DNA of 64,000 nt from JAUIIK01 sp963745675 (lineage in GTDB: Bacteria > Chloroflexota > Chloroflexia > Thermomicrobiales > CFX8), in contig CAVUYM010000020.1 in assembly GCA_963745675.1 (NCBI GenBank), positions 179,706-243,705 on the forward strand, read 5' to 3'. The notes under the pieces were generated by a model. It had not been told where the DNA came from. It ran no database searches and saw only the letters and a list, made by a program, of their open reading frames with translations. The translations under genes and the position numbers were made by a program. Shown piece after piece: positions 19,853-29,907 of this stretch; positions within the stretch are counted from its first letter, which is position 1, and each line of letters opens with the position of its first letter.

Positions 19853-20533
19853 ATGCATCGGGATAGCGGTTTGAAGACGAACGACGTTCTCCAGCGTGCC
19901 CTCGAACACGTCCTCTGGATCTGCGGCGCACCGGACTCCGGAAAGACCTCGATCGCCAATCTCCTCGCCGAACGCTACAGTCTCGATGTCTATCACTTTG
20001 ACCGCCATGAGATGGCCCACTTCGCCCGGGCTGATCCAGCGGTTACGCCTGCCCTCTGGGCCGCTCATCCGGATCGCATGTCTGTGGAGTCGCGCTGGCT
20101 TGGTTCATCACCCGAAGCTATGGCTCGCGCAACGATCACAAGCTGGAGTGAGCGTTGCCGTATGGCCTTCGAAGATATTGCGAATATGGCGAAAGACTCA
20201 GCCGTTATCGCTGAGGGACCCGGATTCTTTCCATCAGTGCTCGCCCCAGTTCTGACGTCCAAACGCAAAGCCATCTGGCTCGTGCCCCGCGAGGATTTCA
20301 AGCGTCACACTGCGGCGGCTCGTGGCAAGCCGGGCAATCGCTCCGAGACCACGAACCCGGACCTGGCGTCGGCTAACATCATCGCCCGAGACCTGTTGAT
20401 CGGAGCTCGGATTCGGGAAGATTGCTTAACCTTCGATTTGAACTGCTTGCAGGTAAGCGGGAGCGAGGGTATAGGCACAGTTTTGCGCGTTGTAGAAGAT
20501 CAGTTCCGTTGCTGGCTTGAGGGATTCGGGTAA
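19853..20533 (+). CDS. P-loop NTPase (adenylate/shikimate kinase-like), function unknown
   Basis: A 226-residue protein with a kinase-type Walker A, GAPDSGKTS, at about residues 25-33, followed by LLAERYSLDVYHFDRHE, which resembles the substrate-binding start of small-molecule kinases. A predicted lid region containing arginines (near KRKAIWLVPREDFKRH) follows. Related ORFs are usually annotated as AAA-domain or hypothetical proteins, and the phosphate acceptor is not predictable. ATG 19853 is the likely start, although the ribosome site is weak. It stands alone behind a strong promoter and ends at a hairpin shared with the convergent subtilase gene. Confidence 0.7.
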   Translation: MHRDSGLKTNDVLQRALEHVLWICGAPDSGKTSIANLLAERYSLDVYHFDRHEMAHFARADPAVTPALWAAHPDRMSVESRWLGSSPEAMARATITSWSERCRMAFEDIANMAKDSAVIAEGPGFFPSVLAPVLTSKRKAIWLVPREDFKRHTAAARGKPGNRSETTNPDLASANIIARDLLIGARIREDCLTFDLNCLQVSGSEGIGTVLRVVEDQFRCWLEGFG

Positions 20534-20594
20534 CAATAAGGTACGATCCCCAACCGCAAGAACGCAGCACTTACAGCATTGCACGACAAAATGA

Positions 20595-20621
20595 ATGGAG
20601 GCGCTCAACGAGCGCCTCCAT
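20595..20621. terminator. Bidirectional terminator hairpin
   Basis: Perfect 12-bp stem ATGGAGGCGCTC / GAGCGCCTCCAT with a 3-base loop between two convergent genes (stops at 20533 and 20651). It has no long T-run, so termination efficiency is uncertain. Confidence 0.65.
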
Positions 20622-20650
20622 GACTACGACTCGTGTCTCTTTTGCCGACG

Positions 20651-23600
20651 CTACTCGATCGTGACGTTGGTGAAGACCAACACCGCGCTCGGGCCTTCCG
20701 GCGGGCCGATTGTGATCAGGCCGGTGTACAGGCCGGGATCGAGCCCTTCGGTGTCGAACTTGACGTCGAAGTTATAGGTGCGATAGGGGCTGATCGAGCC
20801 GTCTGGCGCGCCAGATGTGTCGATGCCATTCCCCTGAACCGCCAGAACGCCGATGTCGAATGTCGAGCCCTCCGGCGGAATCGCCCAACCGTGAACTGCG
20901 ATTAGATAGTTGCCATCTTCCGGCAATTGAATCGTGATGCGCTCGTCGGCGGTCGAGGTCGTTGACGATGCAACCTGCTCGGTTGCGAAGTCATACTCGC
21001 CATCGCCGTTCATGTCCTTGATTAGATAGAGATCAACATCGTCGTTCTCTCCGCCCGACACCTGAATATCGAGCAGCCCGGCGTGATCCAGCGTGATCTC
21101 GCGCGTGTAACTGGACGTCGATGGATCATTCGGATCATCGGCCTGAATTGGCACGTCCGTGTTGATGTCAGGTGTGTTGAGCCCAAAGCCCTGGATCACC
21201 AGACCTGACAGACTAATCGATGACATGACCGATTGCTGATAGGCGCGGTCAGATCCTGCAGTCGTGGTCACGTCCATCGGGGCATCAGAGACGCCGAGGA
21301 CGCCAGTGCGTAGCTGGATCTGTTCGGCCGATGAAGTACCGGCAAAGTTGGTGTTGTGCAATGCGATTGCGTTGAGCCCTGGGATATACGGCGCAGCGAT
21401 AACCTCGTGGTTGGCGCCGCTGGTCGTATCAAGCCTGTAGGTGCCATTGCCAACGTAGGCGTTGTTGCTTGAGGCCGCGATCGCCAGCGAGTATGGACCG
21501 AAGTAGTCCGGTTCCAGGGCGCTGTATTGATCGACGAGCGGGCTGAAGACATGGATGTCGACATCTGTCAGGGATGACTCCCAGGAAGCGTCGGCAAGGT
21601 AGTAGTAGGTGCCGTCCGGCATTTTCGATTCGAAGAGCCCCGGAGTAGCGGGTAAGTCGTCGAAGTAGAAGCGCCAATCGCCGGATTCCTGTCGCCAACG
21701 CCATGACTGCGCGCCATAGATGTATTCGTTGTTGTAGTACGACTGGCTATCAAAATCACTGTACGTGTCAGTGCCAGCGGTGACGTTGAGACCGTCACTG
21801 GCGACATTAATGATGACCGGCACGGTCGTATCGTGATAGCCGTCGCTTACCTGCAATGATGCTTCGTAGATCCCGATCGGGGTATCGCCGGGCACGTCAA
21901 TCTTGACCTTGACACGATTGGTCGAGAGCGGTGGCACCGAGGTCATGCCCTGGTTGGGCACCGTGATCCAGGGCATGTCGACGCGCTTGTAGAAGTCGAG
22001 ACCGATGGTGAAGTCCGTGACCGGAATGTCCGCTCGCGCCTGGCTATGCTGCATGCCCAGGAACAAGCCGTCATGGATGCGCTCGCTAGGGTTGCCGACC
22101 GTAATGTAGTGGGTTGTTGCGCGCTGATTCGAGTACTCGAAGCGCACGTACTCACCGCCATCGATTTCATCTCCGTCGATGACACCATTGCCGTTCGTAT
22201 CGGTCCAGAGGTTGCCGTCGCCGTTGATGTCGGTCCAGTCGTAGCTGGTCAGGTACCAGCTGTTCGTCAGATCAGACTGGTAGTCGAAGTTCGGGTCGAA
22301 CTCGTCCCAGGGATAGTTGAAGCGCATCACGACCATGTCGGTGCCTTCGGGGATCATATCGGTGACGTTCCAGAGATAGTGTGGGACATCCCATTCATAT
22401 TCCGTGTCGACCGGCTGGTCCCCCAGCTTGATTGGCTCGACATCGATTGACGACGATGTCCAATCAAACTCTTGTGTTCCAACCTTCTGCATCCACTGAT
22501 CGTCGATCGTCAAGTGGACCGTCTGATCGGTTGGATTCGAGAACTGGAAGGACTCTTCATAGCTTCCACCCGGATTGACGACATTGGCGAAGCCGGGCCA
22601 TTCGATGCCGTGATAGTCGCCGGGATTCCACTCGAACGGGTAGGTCAGGAAGCCACCTTGTCCGGTCGCAAGCTCGACGGAGCCGAGTGCGTTGACCGAG
22701 CCCGCGCCCTGGAGCAGCGGATCGGTGCTGAGATCGGTTGCGCCATTCATCAGCAACATCTTGGCGATCTCATAGTTCGGCCAGAAGCCGTAGGTCTCGA
22801 AGAACGCCTGATAGACGAGCGCTGCGTTGCCGGCGACAACCGGCGCTGAACGGCTCGTACCTCCCCACGTTGTCCACGAATGCCATCCGGACATGGCCTC
22901 ATTCACAGGCACGTCGCCCGATGAGCGCGATCCGGAGCCGGTGATATCGACGCCGACGGTGCCACGGGCGCTTGGTCCGCGACCACTGAAGGAGGCGACA
23001 TCTCCGTAAGTGATCTGGTCGGCCCCGGTAGCGTCATCCCAGCCGGTGGAACCCTGCGTCGTCGATGCGCCGACATCGAGACCGCTCGCCGGCGATGGGC
23101 CAGCGACCGTACCGAAGCCCGGTGAACCGTTGCCAACCGAGAAGATGACGAGCAAGGTTGGATTGACCGGGCGCGTCAAAGCATCTATCTGACGCGATCC
23201 GCCGTCCCAGCCGTCGTTGTGGGTTGTCGAGCCACCCCATGAGTTACTGATGATCTGCATATCGTCGCTCGTGCCGGGGAAGCCGTCGTAGCCAAGTCCG
23301 GCGAAGACGAAGGCGTCAGCGCCACCATAGGAGTAGAAGTCGCCGGCGCTTACGAGTTTTACGTCGCGCCCGGCTGCCTGAACCATGCCGCCGGCGTTTG
23401 CCGGTTTGTAGTCGGGCCGGACGCCGCCGGTCTGCCAGTCGAGCGAGCCTGGCTCGGCCAGCGTGCGTTCCATCGAGTCGCCGTCGATAACACCCTGGGC
23501 AGCGATGGCCGATGCGACGAGCTGCCCGTGGTTTCCGGCCGGGCTCTGAGCGAAGTCGTTGACCGAGAAGAGCACGAGATTACCGTTGCTCACCTCTCCC

Positions 23601-24895
23601 ATATCTTTCTCGCCATTACCGGCGATGCCAAAGCCCCACCACCAGTCGGCGGCGGGAACCGGGTTGACGCCGTCGGAGATCCAGTAGATCAGGCCGCCTG
23701 AGATGTCGTAGTAGCCATCCGGCTCGGGGTCGTAACCGCCGGTCTCGGGGTTATAGGCGCCCCACCAGTCGGCTCCCGCAATCGGATCGGATTTGGTCAT
23801 CGGCTTCTCATCGGTGAAGTCGTTGTCAAAGTCGAGGTCGATGTAGACCGTGTCATAGAATCCAGCCGTGTTCTCATCGACGACGAGGATCGCCGGTCGT
23901 TGTCCGGCGCTGTCTCCTTGTTCCTGACCCGTGGCGATGAAGTAGTAGGGGCGAAGTGAAGTGTCAGGATGGGTGCCGATATGATATTCGCCACTGAGAC
24001 TCGTGCCGGTGAGCGTGTAATTGTAGGGTGCCTCGCTATCGATTGGCTGATAGCTGCTGTCACCTTCGGTGACGATCGTGCTGGTATCGGCATAGTGTCC
24101 CGCGCCGCTGGCGATATTTGATTCGCCGAGGATCACATCACGGGCATGTAAAAACATCGAAAAGGCGTCAAACTGCTCCGGCCAGCCGTAGTAGGGCGAG
24201 GACGGATCATCTACCGTGGCCCAGGTTCCGACGAGGTCGGGATGGGCAAAGTCGATGCCCGAGTCGTTAGCCATGACTTTGACGCCTGCGCCGGTGTAGC
24301 CGAGGTCCCAGGCCTCTGATGAGTGATGAGTGTTGAGGACGTCATACCAACCTTCGGGCGAGGCTTCGATTGCCCCGACCTGGGTGTTACTGCGTTCGCC
24401 ACTTTGAATCTGAGCGGTCATGCTGGCGCGAAGTTCGGCGTCCGGCATTGGGGCGGCCTGGAGCTCGGAAGTCGGCATGCTCGCGGGGGTGAAAGCGCCC
24501 GTCATCGGGTCAACCGAGATAACCCCCGGTACACTCGCAAGTTTCGTCAGATTGCGCGCTCGAACTGTACCTGTCGTAATCGTAATTCCATCGGGCGAAA
24601 CCCAACGGCGTTGCAGTGCGTCGGGCATATAGGCGGAGAGATCGGTTCCCGCCATAACGTATGCGTGGACGACGATGGACGCGTCTGGCGTCGCGCTTGC
24701 GCGCTCGGCGAGCACTGGATTGAGGCGTGAAAGCGCGTCCCCGCTGGCCGTTGAGATCGTCGTGTTGCGTGCCAGCGCAACGCCCGTCTGTTGACCAGCA
24801 AATGGAGACGCTGCCAGTGCCAGCATCGATACACTCGCCAAAATTGAAAAGGCTGCAAGCAGCCACGTAGAGCGTCGGTTGCGCCGTCGCGTCAC
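20651..24895 (-). CDS. Secreted S8 subtilisin-like serine protease with C-terminal accessory domains (1414 aa)
   Basis: Very large exported protease. A basic N-terminus and hydrophobic segment (residues 11-30) form a signal peptide. An inhibitor-like propeptide (about 60-140) is followed by the catalytic domain with D211 (NDSGIDFAHPD), H456 (GNHGQLVASA), oxyanion N589 (SVGNGS) and S681 (GGTSRSAP). About 245 residues separate D and H, against roughly 30-60 in simple subtilases, so a sizeable insertion sits inside the fold. The insertion and C-terminal half carry Asp-rich calcium-type loops (DLDFDNDFTDE, DTNGNGVIDGDE, DMNGDGEYDF). The end resembles a bacterial pre-peptidase C-terminal domain. 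The frame is fully intact. Confidence 0.93.
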   Translation of the reverse strand: MTRRRNRRSTWLLAAFSILASVSMLALAASPFAGQQTGVALARNTTISTASGDALSRLNPVLAERASATPDASIVVHAYVMAGTDLSAYMPDALQRRWVSPDGITITTGTVRARNLTKLASVPGVISVDPMTGAFTPASMPTSELQAAPMPDAELRASMTAQIQSGERSNTQVGAIEASPEGWYDVLNTHHSSEAWDLGYTGAGVKVMANDSGIDFAHPDLVGTWATVDDPSSPYYGWPEQFDAFSMFLHARDVILGESNIASGAGHYADTSTIVTEGDSSYQPIDSEAPYNYTLTGTSLSGEYHIGTHPDTSLRPYYFIATGQEQGDSAGQRPAILVVDENTAGFYDTVYIDLDFDNDFTDEKPMTKSDPIAGADWWGAYNPETGGYDPEPDGYYDISGGLIYWISDGVNPVPAADWWWGFGIAGNGEKDMGEVSNGNLVLFSVNDFAQSPAGNHGQLVASAIAAQGVIDGDSMERTLAEPGSLDWQTGGVRPDYKPANAGGMVQAAGRDVKLVSAGDFYSYGGADAFVFAGLGYDGFPGTSDDMQIISNSWGGSTTHNDGWDGGSRQIDALTRPVNPTLLVIFSVGNGSPGFGTVAGPSPASGLDVGASTTQGSTGWDDATGADQITYGDVASFSGRGPSARGTVGVDITGSGSRSSGDVPVNEAMSGWHSWTTWGGTSRSAPVVAGNAALVYQAFFETYGFWPNYEIAKMLLMNGATDLSTDPLLQGAGSVNALGSVELATGQGGFLTYPFEWNPGDYHGIEWPGFANVVNPGGSYEESFQFSNPTDQTVHLTIDDQWMQKVGTQEFDWTSSSIDVEPIKLGDQPVDTEYEWDVPHYLWNVTDMIPEGTDMVVMRFNYPWDEFDPNFDYQSDLTNSWYLTSYDWTDINGDGNLWTDTNGNGVIDGDEIDGGEYVRFEYSNQRATTHYITVGNPSERIHDGLFLGMQHSQARADIPVTDFTIGLDFYKRVDMPWITVPNQGMTSVPPLSTNRVKVKIDVPGDTPIGIYEASLQVSDGYHDTTVPVIINVASDGLNVTAGTDTYSDFDSQSYYNNEYIYGAQSWRWRQESGDWRFYFDDLPATPGLFESKMPDGTYYYLADASWESSLTDVDIHVFSPLVDQYSALEPDYFGPYSLAIAASSNNAYVGNGTYRLDTTSGANHEVIAAPYIPGLNAIALHNTNFAGTSSAEQIQLRTGVLGVSDAPMDVTTTAGSDRAYQQSVMSSISLSGLVIQGFGLNTPDINTDVPIQADDPNDPSTSSYTREITLDHAGLLDIQVSGGENDDVDLYLIKDMNGDGEYDFATEQVASSTTSTADERITIQLPEDGNYLIAVHGWAIPPEGSTFDIGVLAVQGNGIDTSGAPDGSISPYRTYNFDVKFDTEGLDPGLYTGLITIGPPEGPSAVLVFTNVTIE

Positions 24896-25377
24896 GATCG
24901 TACTCTCTTTCCAAGAGAACGTGGTGCGCGGACTCGCGAATCACGTTCAAACCCGCCAAATGTCATGTGCCAACGCATGGCTGTGCACCGCAGTATAGAA
25001 AGCGAAATGACATTCCGTCAAACCATTATCGATAGTATGTTAGTTTCGCCTTTTGGGGGTACTGGTTTGCATCGTGCCAGGAACGTTCGAACTGTGGACC
25101 GGATGAATACGGCTCCTAGCTCCAGGGCATTGATGGCTCGTCAGATCATGATGTCGAAATCGAACGAAGTGGCCTATCTCGTATCTACTCAAAATAGGAG
25201 GTCGAAATAGCCCGATTTCGTATTCTGGCTCGTATCGGATGGCAGCATTGACAGCGATTCACGCAGCAGATGATGAGAGATTCTTGAGTATTCGCTGTGA
25301 ATTCGCACCTGAATCTCGCCGCCCTACTCCTGCAGGAGACAGAGGTGAAATGGACGATTGATGTTGAGGGCCGGGCG
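24896..25377. other. Intergenic region between subtilase and riboflavin operon
   Basis: About 480 bases. It must carry the promoter of the subtilase (minus strand, from 24895) and the 3' end of the rib operon. A small inverted repeat CGAAAT/ATTTCG near 25203-25219 is the only structure seen. Short open frames here lack ribosome sites. Confidence 0.4.
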
Positions 25378-25848
25378 TCAAGATTCGTCGAGACGCCTGA
25401 GGAGGTTGGCCATCTCGATGGCACTCATCGCGGCTTCGAAACCCTTGTTACCTGCTTTTGTCCCGGCGCGCTCGATGGCTTGCTCGATTGTATCGGTCGT
25501 CAGGACGCCGAAGATGACCGGCACTCCGGTGTCGAGGCTGACGGAGGCGATGCCTTTCGACACCTCGGCGGCGACGTAGTCGAAGTGCGCCGTCGCGCCA
25601 CGGATGACCGCCCCGAGACAGATGACCGCGTCGTAGCGGCCGCTTTCGGCCATACGCTTGGCGACCAGCGGGATCTCGAAGGAGCCGGGCACCCATGCGA
25701 CATCGATGCTGTCCGCTTCTACCTCGTGGCGTGTCAGGGCGTCATTCGCGCCGTCGAGGAGCTTCCCGCCGATGAACTCATTGAAGCGCCCGACGATGAT
25801 GCCAAAACGTAGTCCTCGCCCGGTTAAAAGGCCTTCGTAAGTCGTCAT
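25378..25848 (-). CDS. ribH: 6,7-dimethyl-8-ribityllumazine synthase
   Basis: Penultimate enzyme of riboflavin synthesis: condenses the pyrimidine product of RibD with the RibBA-derived 4-carbon phosphate. The protein has FGIIVGRFNEFI at its N-terminus, VPGSFEIPL (substrate loop), VICLGAVIRGATAHFDYV with the catalytic histidine region, and the GVLTTDTIEQA motif. About 156 residues, the family norm. ATG 25848 is preferred because GGGGAAAG precedes it; an upstream ATG at 25860 is too close to its AGGA. It is the last gene of ribD-ribE-ribBA-ribH. Confidence 0.96.
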   Translation of the reverse strand: MTTYEGLLTGRGLRFGIIVGRFNEFIGGKLLDGANDALTRHEVEADSIDVAWVPGSFEIPLVAKRMAESGRYDAVICLGAVIRGATAHFDYVAAEVSKGIASVSLDTGVPVIFGVLTTDTIEQAIERAGTKAGNKGFEAAMSAIEMANLLRRLDES

Positions 25849-25897
25849 TTCTTTCCCCATTCCTCATATTGTCGAACACTACTTGAAGCTGTATGAC

Positions 25898-27155
25898 CTA
25901 ACTTCCGGCCAGCTCCAGGAGGTGTCCCAGCCGTTCCTGTTTTGTCCGCAGATAGTCGAGGTTCGTCGGACGCGGTGCGACTATGAGTGGCAACTGCTCC
26001 GCAACCGTCATGCCGTTGCTCTCGAGGCCATCAACCTTGTCCGGGTTGTTCGTCAGGAGTGAGACAGATCCGACGCCAAGATCGCGCAAGATCTCCGCCG
26101 CGACGCGATAGTCACGGTCGTCTGCTGGCAATCCGAGTTGTCGGTTGGCCTCAATGGTGTCGTAGCCCTGATCCTGGTACTGGTAGGCGCGTAGCTTGTT
26201 GAGCAATCCGATGCCGCGTCCCTCCTGGCGCAGGTAGACGATGATCCCGGCGCCGCGCTCCGCGATCTGCTTCATCGCCAGCTGGAGCTGCTCGCCGCAA
26301 TCACAGCGGCTTGAGCCGAAGACATCGCCGGTCATGCACTCGGAGTGGACCCGGCAGAGGACGGGATCAGCGCCCGCAAGCTCGCCGGCGATCAGCACAA
26401 GGTGCGGTTCCTGTCCAACCGGCTTGCCGATTTCTCGATATGCGACGATATGAAATGGCCCGTGCTCGGTCGGGAGATCGACGCCGGTCAGCCGCCTGAT
26501 CTGCGGCGCGGGCGAGGACGTGACCGGATCCATTGGCAGCGGGTTGGCATGCCGGTATGCAATGAGATCCTCGATGGTCACAATGGGGATGTCATGCAAA
26601 CTGGAAAAACGTTCCAGATCAGGCATTCGAGCCATCGTGCCGTCATCGTTCATGATCTCGCAGATCACAGCTGACGGTCGATGCCCGGCCAAGAGCGCGA
26701 GGTCGACCGAAGCTTCCGTCTGCCCCTGGCGCTCCAGCACGCCGCCGGGCGCATAGCGTAATGGGAAGATGTGGCCGGGCTGCACGATGTCATGCGCTGT
26801 CGCCTTTGGGTCGACGAGCGCCTGGATCGTGCGTGCGCGGTCGTGCGCCGAAATGCCGGTCGTAACCCCTTCTCTGGCCTCGACAGAAACGGTGAAGGCG
26901 GTGCCGAATCTCGTTCCGTTGCCGTCCGGCTCGACCATCAGTGGCAGGCCCATCCGGTCGAGATCAGATCCCGCCATCGGCACGCAAATCAGGCCGCTGG
27001 CGTGGCGGGCCATGAACGCAATAGCTTGGGCGTGTGATGCATTCGGCAGGGATCGCCAGATCGCCTTCGTTCTCCCGGTCTTCGTCGTCGACGATGATGA
27101 CGAACTCACCTCGACGGAAGCGTTCGATCGCTGCTGGTATTGAAGTGATGGTCAT
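25898..27155 (-). CDS. ribBA: Bifunctional 3,4-dihydroxy-2-butanone-4-phosphate synthase / GTP cyclohydrolase II (one frame break)
   Basis: Supplies both precursors of riboflavin. The RibB half has DDEDRENEGDL, RHASGLICVPM, HIFPLRYAPGGVLERQGQTE and CEIMNDDG. The RibA half has the zinc cysteines in SECMTGDVFGSSRCDCGEQ and the LRQEGRGIGL motif. ATG 27155 follows AAAGGAA. The reading frame changes near 27025, just after AIPAECIT. Removing one C there rejoins the halves, giving about 418 residues, so the break is likely a sequence error. The stop lies 49 bases before the ribH start. Confidence 0.93.
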
Positions 27156-27187
27156 GACGCGTTCCTTTACTCTCTGCTTCCCGGCAG

Positions 27188-27830
27188 CTAGACGAAGCCA
27201 GCCTTGCGAAGCGTCTCCATTGATACTCCGGCATCGTTGCCGTACGGGTGCGACCAAACTTTCGACATAACGGGCGATGACGTCCGCTTCGAGATTGACC
27301 CGGTCGCCGGGTCGTTTCGTGCTCAAGGTGATGTTCTGCTGGGTGTGATAGACGAGCGAGACGGTGATGGCCGAAGCGCTACGTGACATAATCGTAAGGC
27401 TTGCACCGTCGACGGCGACAAAGCCGCGTTCGACGACGTAGCGCCGCATTGCATCCGGAATCTCGATCTCTACGATCAGCGCTGCGCCTTCACCGCGTCT
27501 GCTGATTATCTTGCTCGCTCCATCAACGTGCCCCTGAACGTAATGACCGCCCATGCGCTGACCGGCGGCAACGGCCCGTTCGAGATTGACCCGAGCGCCG
27601 GTGCGCAACTCGCCGAGGGTCGAGAGTCGGGCGGTGACGGGCTGGACGTTGGCGGTGAAACTTGTCGCGTCCATCGCGGCGACGGTGAGGCAAACGCCGT
27701 CGACTGCGATTGAATCGCCGATGCGCGTTCCGTCCAGGACGGTGGCGCAACTGAAGGTCAGCGTCAGTCCTGCCGAAGTGGTCGCGCTGCGGCTGACGGC
27801 GCCGACCTCTTCGACAATGCCGCTAAACAT
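27188..27830 (-). CDS. ribE: Riboflavin synthase alpha chain (one frame break near C-terminus)
   Basis: Dismutates two lumazines to riboflavin. It starts with MFSGIVEEVG and has two lumazine-binding repeats: GDSIAVDGVCLTV then GHYVQGHVDG, and FVAVDGASLTI then VNLEADVIARYVE. The start ATG overlaps the ribD stop (ATGTTTAG), indicating translational coupling. A frame change near 27245 moves the end into the ribBA leader. In the corrected frame it ends VSMETLRKAGFV at 27188. About 213 residues, the usual size. Third in the FMN-controlled operon. Confidence 0.94.
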
Positions 27831-28993
27831 CGTCGGCCCCCGGGTAGACGATGCGACCGTGGAGCATCAATTCATCGCCAAGCCGGCGCAGCCGTTGATT
27901 CGTCATCCTCATGGCCTCGGGCATCCGCGCGACTCCACGCCCCGCGACCGGAGGTGGACCGTCTCCGCCGACGATCACCGGCGCGATGAATGTCAGGAGA
28001 TCATCAACGAGACCGTCGTCGAGGAGGGCGCCGATGAGGCCACCGCCGCCTTCCACGAGCAATTCATTGACGTTTCGAGTCCCGAGATCGTTCAAGACGG
28101 CATTCAGATCGACATGACCGCTGCGTGAGGTAGTCCGAACGACTCTCGCTCCGGCTGCAGCGAGCTCTTGTTCCAATTCGTCAGGCGCTTCTTCGGTGCA
28201 GTAGATGATCGGCGCTGCACCAGCACCGGGTGCGAGGATGTCAGCCCCCGGCGGTGTACGGAGCCGTCCGTCGATGATGATGCGCAAGGGATGATGGGGA
28301 CCGCCGTAGCCGGTTAACTCTTCATCCAGGCGCGTCGTCAGGCGCGGGTTGTCGACGACGACGGTGTTGCTGCCGACCATGATGGCGTCGATTCGGTCGC
28401 GCACGATATGTGCGATCCCGCGCGCCTGCTGTCCGCTTATCCAGCGCGAGTGGCCGGTGCGAGTCGCGATCTTGCCGTCGAGCGTCATCGCGTATTTGGC
28501 CGTCGCCCTCGGTCGACCGCGCTCGATCCTCGACGCGAATCCGGCGACGATCTCCCGCGCTTCTTCTTCGAGGCAGCCGACTTCGACCTCGATGCCTGCC
28601 TCCCGAAGCTGGCGCACGCCGCTGCCGTTGACTTCTGGATTGGGATCCAACGTTCCGATCGACGACACGGCGAATGCCAGCTGCGATGATCGCGTCGGTG
28701 CAGGGTGGGGTCTGTCCATGGTGGCAGCAAGGTTCGAGAGTCACGAAGAGTTCAGCGCCTCTAGACTTACCGTCCGCCTGCTTCAGCGCGCTGATTTCTG
28801 CGTGAGGCCCGGGCGGTGGAGCCGTCGCGCCAGATCCAACAACCTCGTCGCCGAGTACGACCACGGCACCTACTGCGGGATTTGGTGCGACACGTCCAAG
28901 GGCAGTCCGTGCCTGGTCGAGCGCCATCCGCATCAAGCGCTCATCTCGATTGAGCGTTGCTTCGCCTGGACCCGGAAAAAGATCTAAGAGCAT
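27823..28993 (-). CDS. ribD: Diaminohydroxyphosphoribosylaminopyrimidine deaminase / 5-amino-6-(5-phosphoribosylamino)uracil reductase (one frame break)
   Basis: Second and third steps of riboflavin synthesis. The N-terminal deaminase has the zinc ligands in HAEISAL and PCCHHGQTPPC. The C-terminal reductase has KYAMTLDGKIATRTGHSRW and VEGGGGLIGALL for NADPH binding. The frame shifts near 28650 between GIRRVV and LDPNPEVNG; one extra base explains it. The start at ATG 28993 has GAGGGA upstream, with ATG 28933 as an alternative. It is the first gene of the operon, directly after the riboswitch terminator, and overlaps ribE by eight bases. Confidence 0.94.
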
Positions 28994-29016
28994 CCGTCCC
29001 TCATCGCCTAAACGAC

Positions 29017-29045
29017 AAAACCCCGTTGGCAAAGAACCATCGGGG
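29017..29045 (-). terminator. Intrinsic terminator of the FMN riboswitch expression platform
   Basis: On the minus strand, CCCCGATGG pairs with CCAACGGGG (one A-A mismatch, 7-base loop) and is followed by TTTT. It lies between the aptamer and the ribD start, as expected for premature termination when FMN is bound. Confidence 0.8.
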
Positions 29046-29129
29046 CGTGGGGAAGCGGATTACCGGTTAGGACCGTCGCCGGAAGATGTCGTTCGTCAAC
29101 CTGTGACAGGCATACCAGGCAGCTATTCC

Positions 29130-29268
29130 GCAGGTCTTCTCCCATCCGGACTGTACCGTCGGTACCGGAATTTCACCGGTTCAGCAAGACATCGTCTCGC
29201 TCGCGGACTTTCACCGCCGGTCGGGAATTGCAGTCGCCATGCGTCCGCTCACCCTGCCCCGAAGGACC
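29130..29268 (-). promoter_or_regulatory. FMN riboswitch (RFN element)
   Basis: The minus strand carries the conserved RFN blocks in order: TTCGGGGCAGGGTGA, a GACTGCAATTCCCGACCGG segment, CGGTGAAAGTCCGCGAGC, GAACCGGTGAAATTCCGG, TACCGACGG, and CAGTCCGGATGGGAGAAG. They are directly upstream of ribD and followed by a terminator. High FMN should shut off the ribD-ribE-ribBA-ribH operon. This is a textbook aptamer with no unusual insertion seen. Confidence 0.97.
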
Positions 29269-29371
29269 TTGCTATGTTGAATCCATTATAAGCACATTTT
29301 CGAAAGAATATGCACGCCTGAGTTTCGGATCCGGAGAAGCTCGCGGTGAGTGTTCGACGTGGATAGGCAAC

Positions 29372-29398
29372 AGCCCCGTCAATCTGATTGACGGGGCT
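29372..29398. terminator. Hairpin at the 3' end of the csbD-like gene
   Basis: Perfect 12-bp stem AGCCCCGTCAAT / ATTGACGGGGCT with a 3-base loop, at the end of the CsbD-like reading frame and facing the riboswitch promoter region. There is no T-run on the minus strand, so it may act as a transcript-protecting or weak terminator structure. Confidence 0.55.
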
Positions 29399-29663
29399 GC
29401 CGGCAAAGAAGGGAATTGGGATGAGCCTGGGAGGGGCTCGCTAGTTGGAGTTGGAATCTGCTGTCGTTGTCGTCGGTCAGTTTGTCGAGCTGTTCGGCTA
29501 CGTCGCGACGGGCATGGCCGTATTTCTCTTCGATCTTGCCGGCCAGCTGGTCGACTTTGCCCTCCGACTGCTTGTACTCATCGTCGGTGAGCTCGCCCCA
29601 GCGTTCCTTGACCGAGCCTTTGATCTGGTTCCATTTACCTTCGGTGATGTGTCCTGCACTCAT
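29379..29663 (-). CDS. CsbD-family stress-response protein
   Basis: Small hydrophilic protein of the CsbD family (general stress proteins of unknown mechanism). The family core GKWNQIKGSVKERWGELTDD and EGKVDQLAGKIEEKYG lies in the first 60 residues. ATG 29663 is taken because the core begins right after it. The product is 94 residues, about 25 longer than usual, and the extra C-terminus runs into the downstream hairpin. A frame error near 29440 may have removed the natural stop. Confidence 0.88.
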   Translation of the reverse strand: MSAGHITEGKWNQIKGSVKERWGELTDDEYKQSEGKVDQLAGKIEEKYGHARRDVAEQLDKLTDDNDSRFQLQLASPSQAHPNSLLCRQPRQSD

Positions 29664-29907
29664 TGCTTGCTTCTTTCTGTTTGCGATTTGCTTGTCTGTC
29701 GAATGAATCGCCGACGTATTCGATGTTACGGCCCCGATGGTCGGGTGTCTGTCTGCCTGTTCACTGAAAGTGGGCATAGATCGGGGTAGAGACCGTCGCC
29801 GCTGCAAGCGGATCACCCGCTCGCGACCGGGTGATGGCCTAAGATGGATAGTGATGAGATCTTTCACGATCGCACACCAACATCTGAAACGAGGAGGGAC
29901 AACCAGG

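Noticed and set aside
19554..19874. 106-codon frame directly after the strong promoter
   Set aside because: Arg/Pro-rich composition without a ribosome site; overlaps the P-loop gene start.
22046..22450. 134-codon plus-strand frame in the subtilase gene
   Set aside because: Shadow of an intact 1414-residue protease.
25297..25812. 171-codon plus-strand frame across ribH
   Set aside because: Shadow of lumazine synthase; no start signal.
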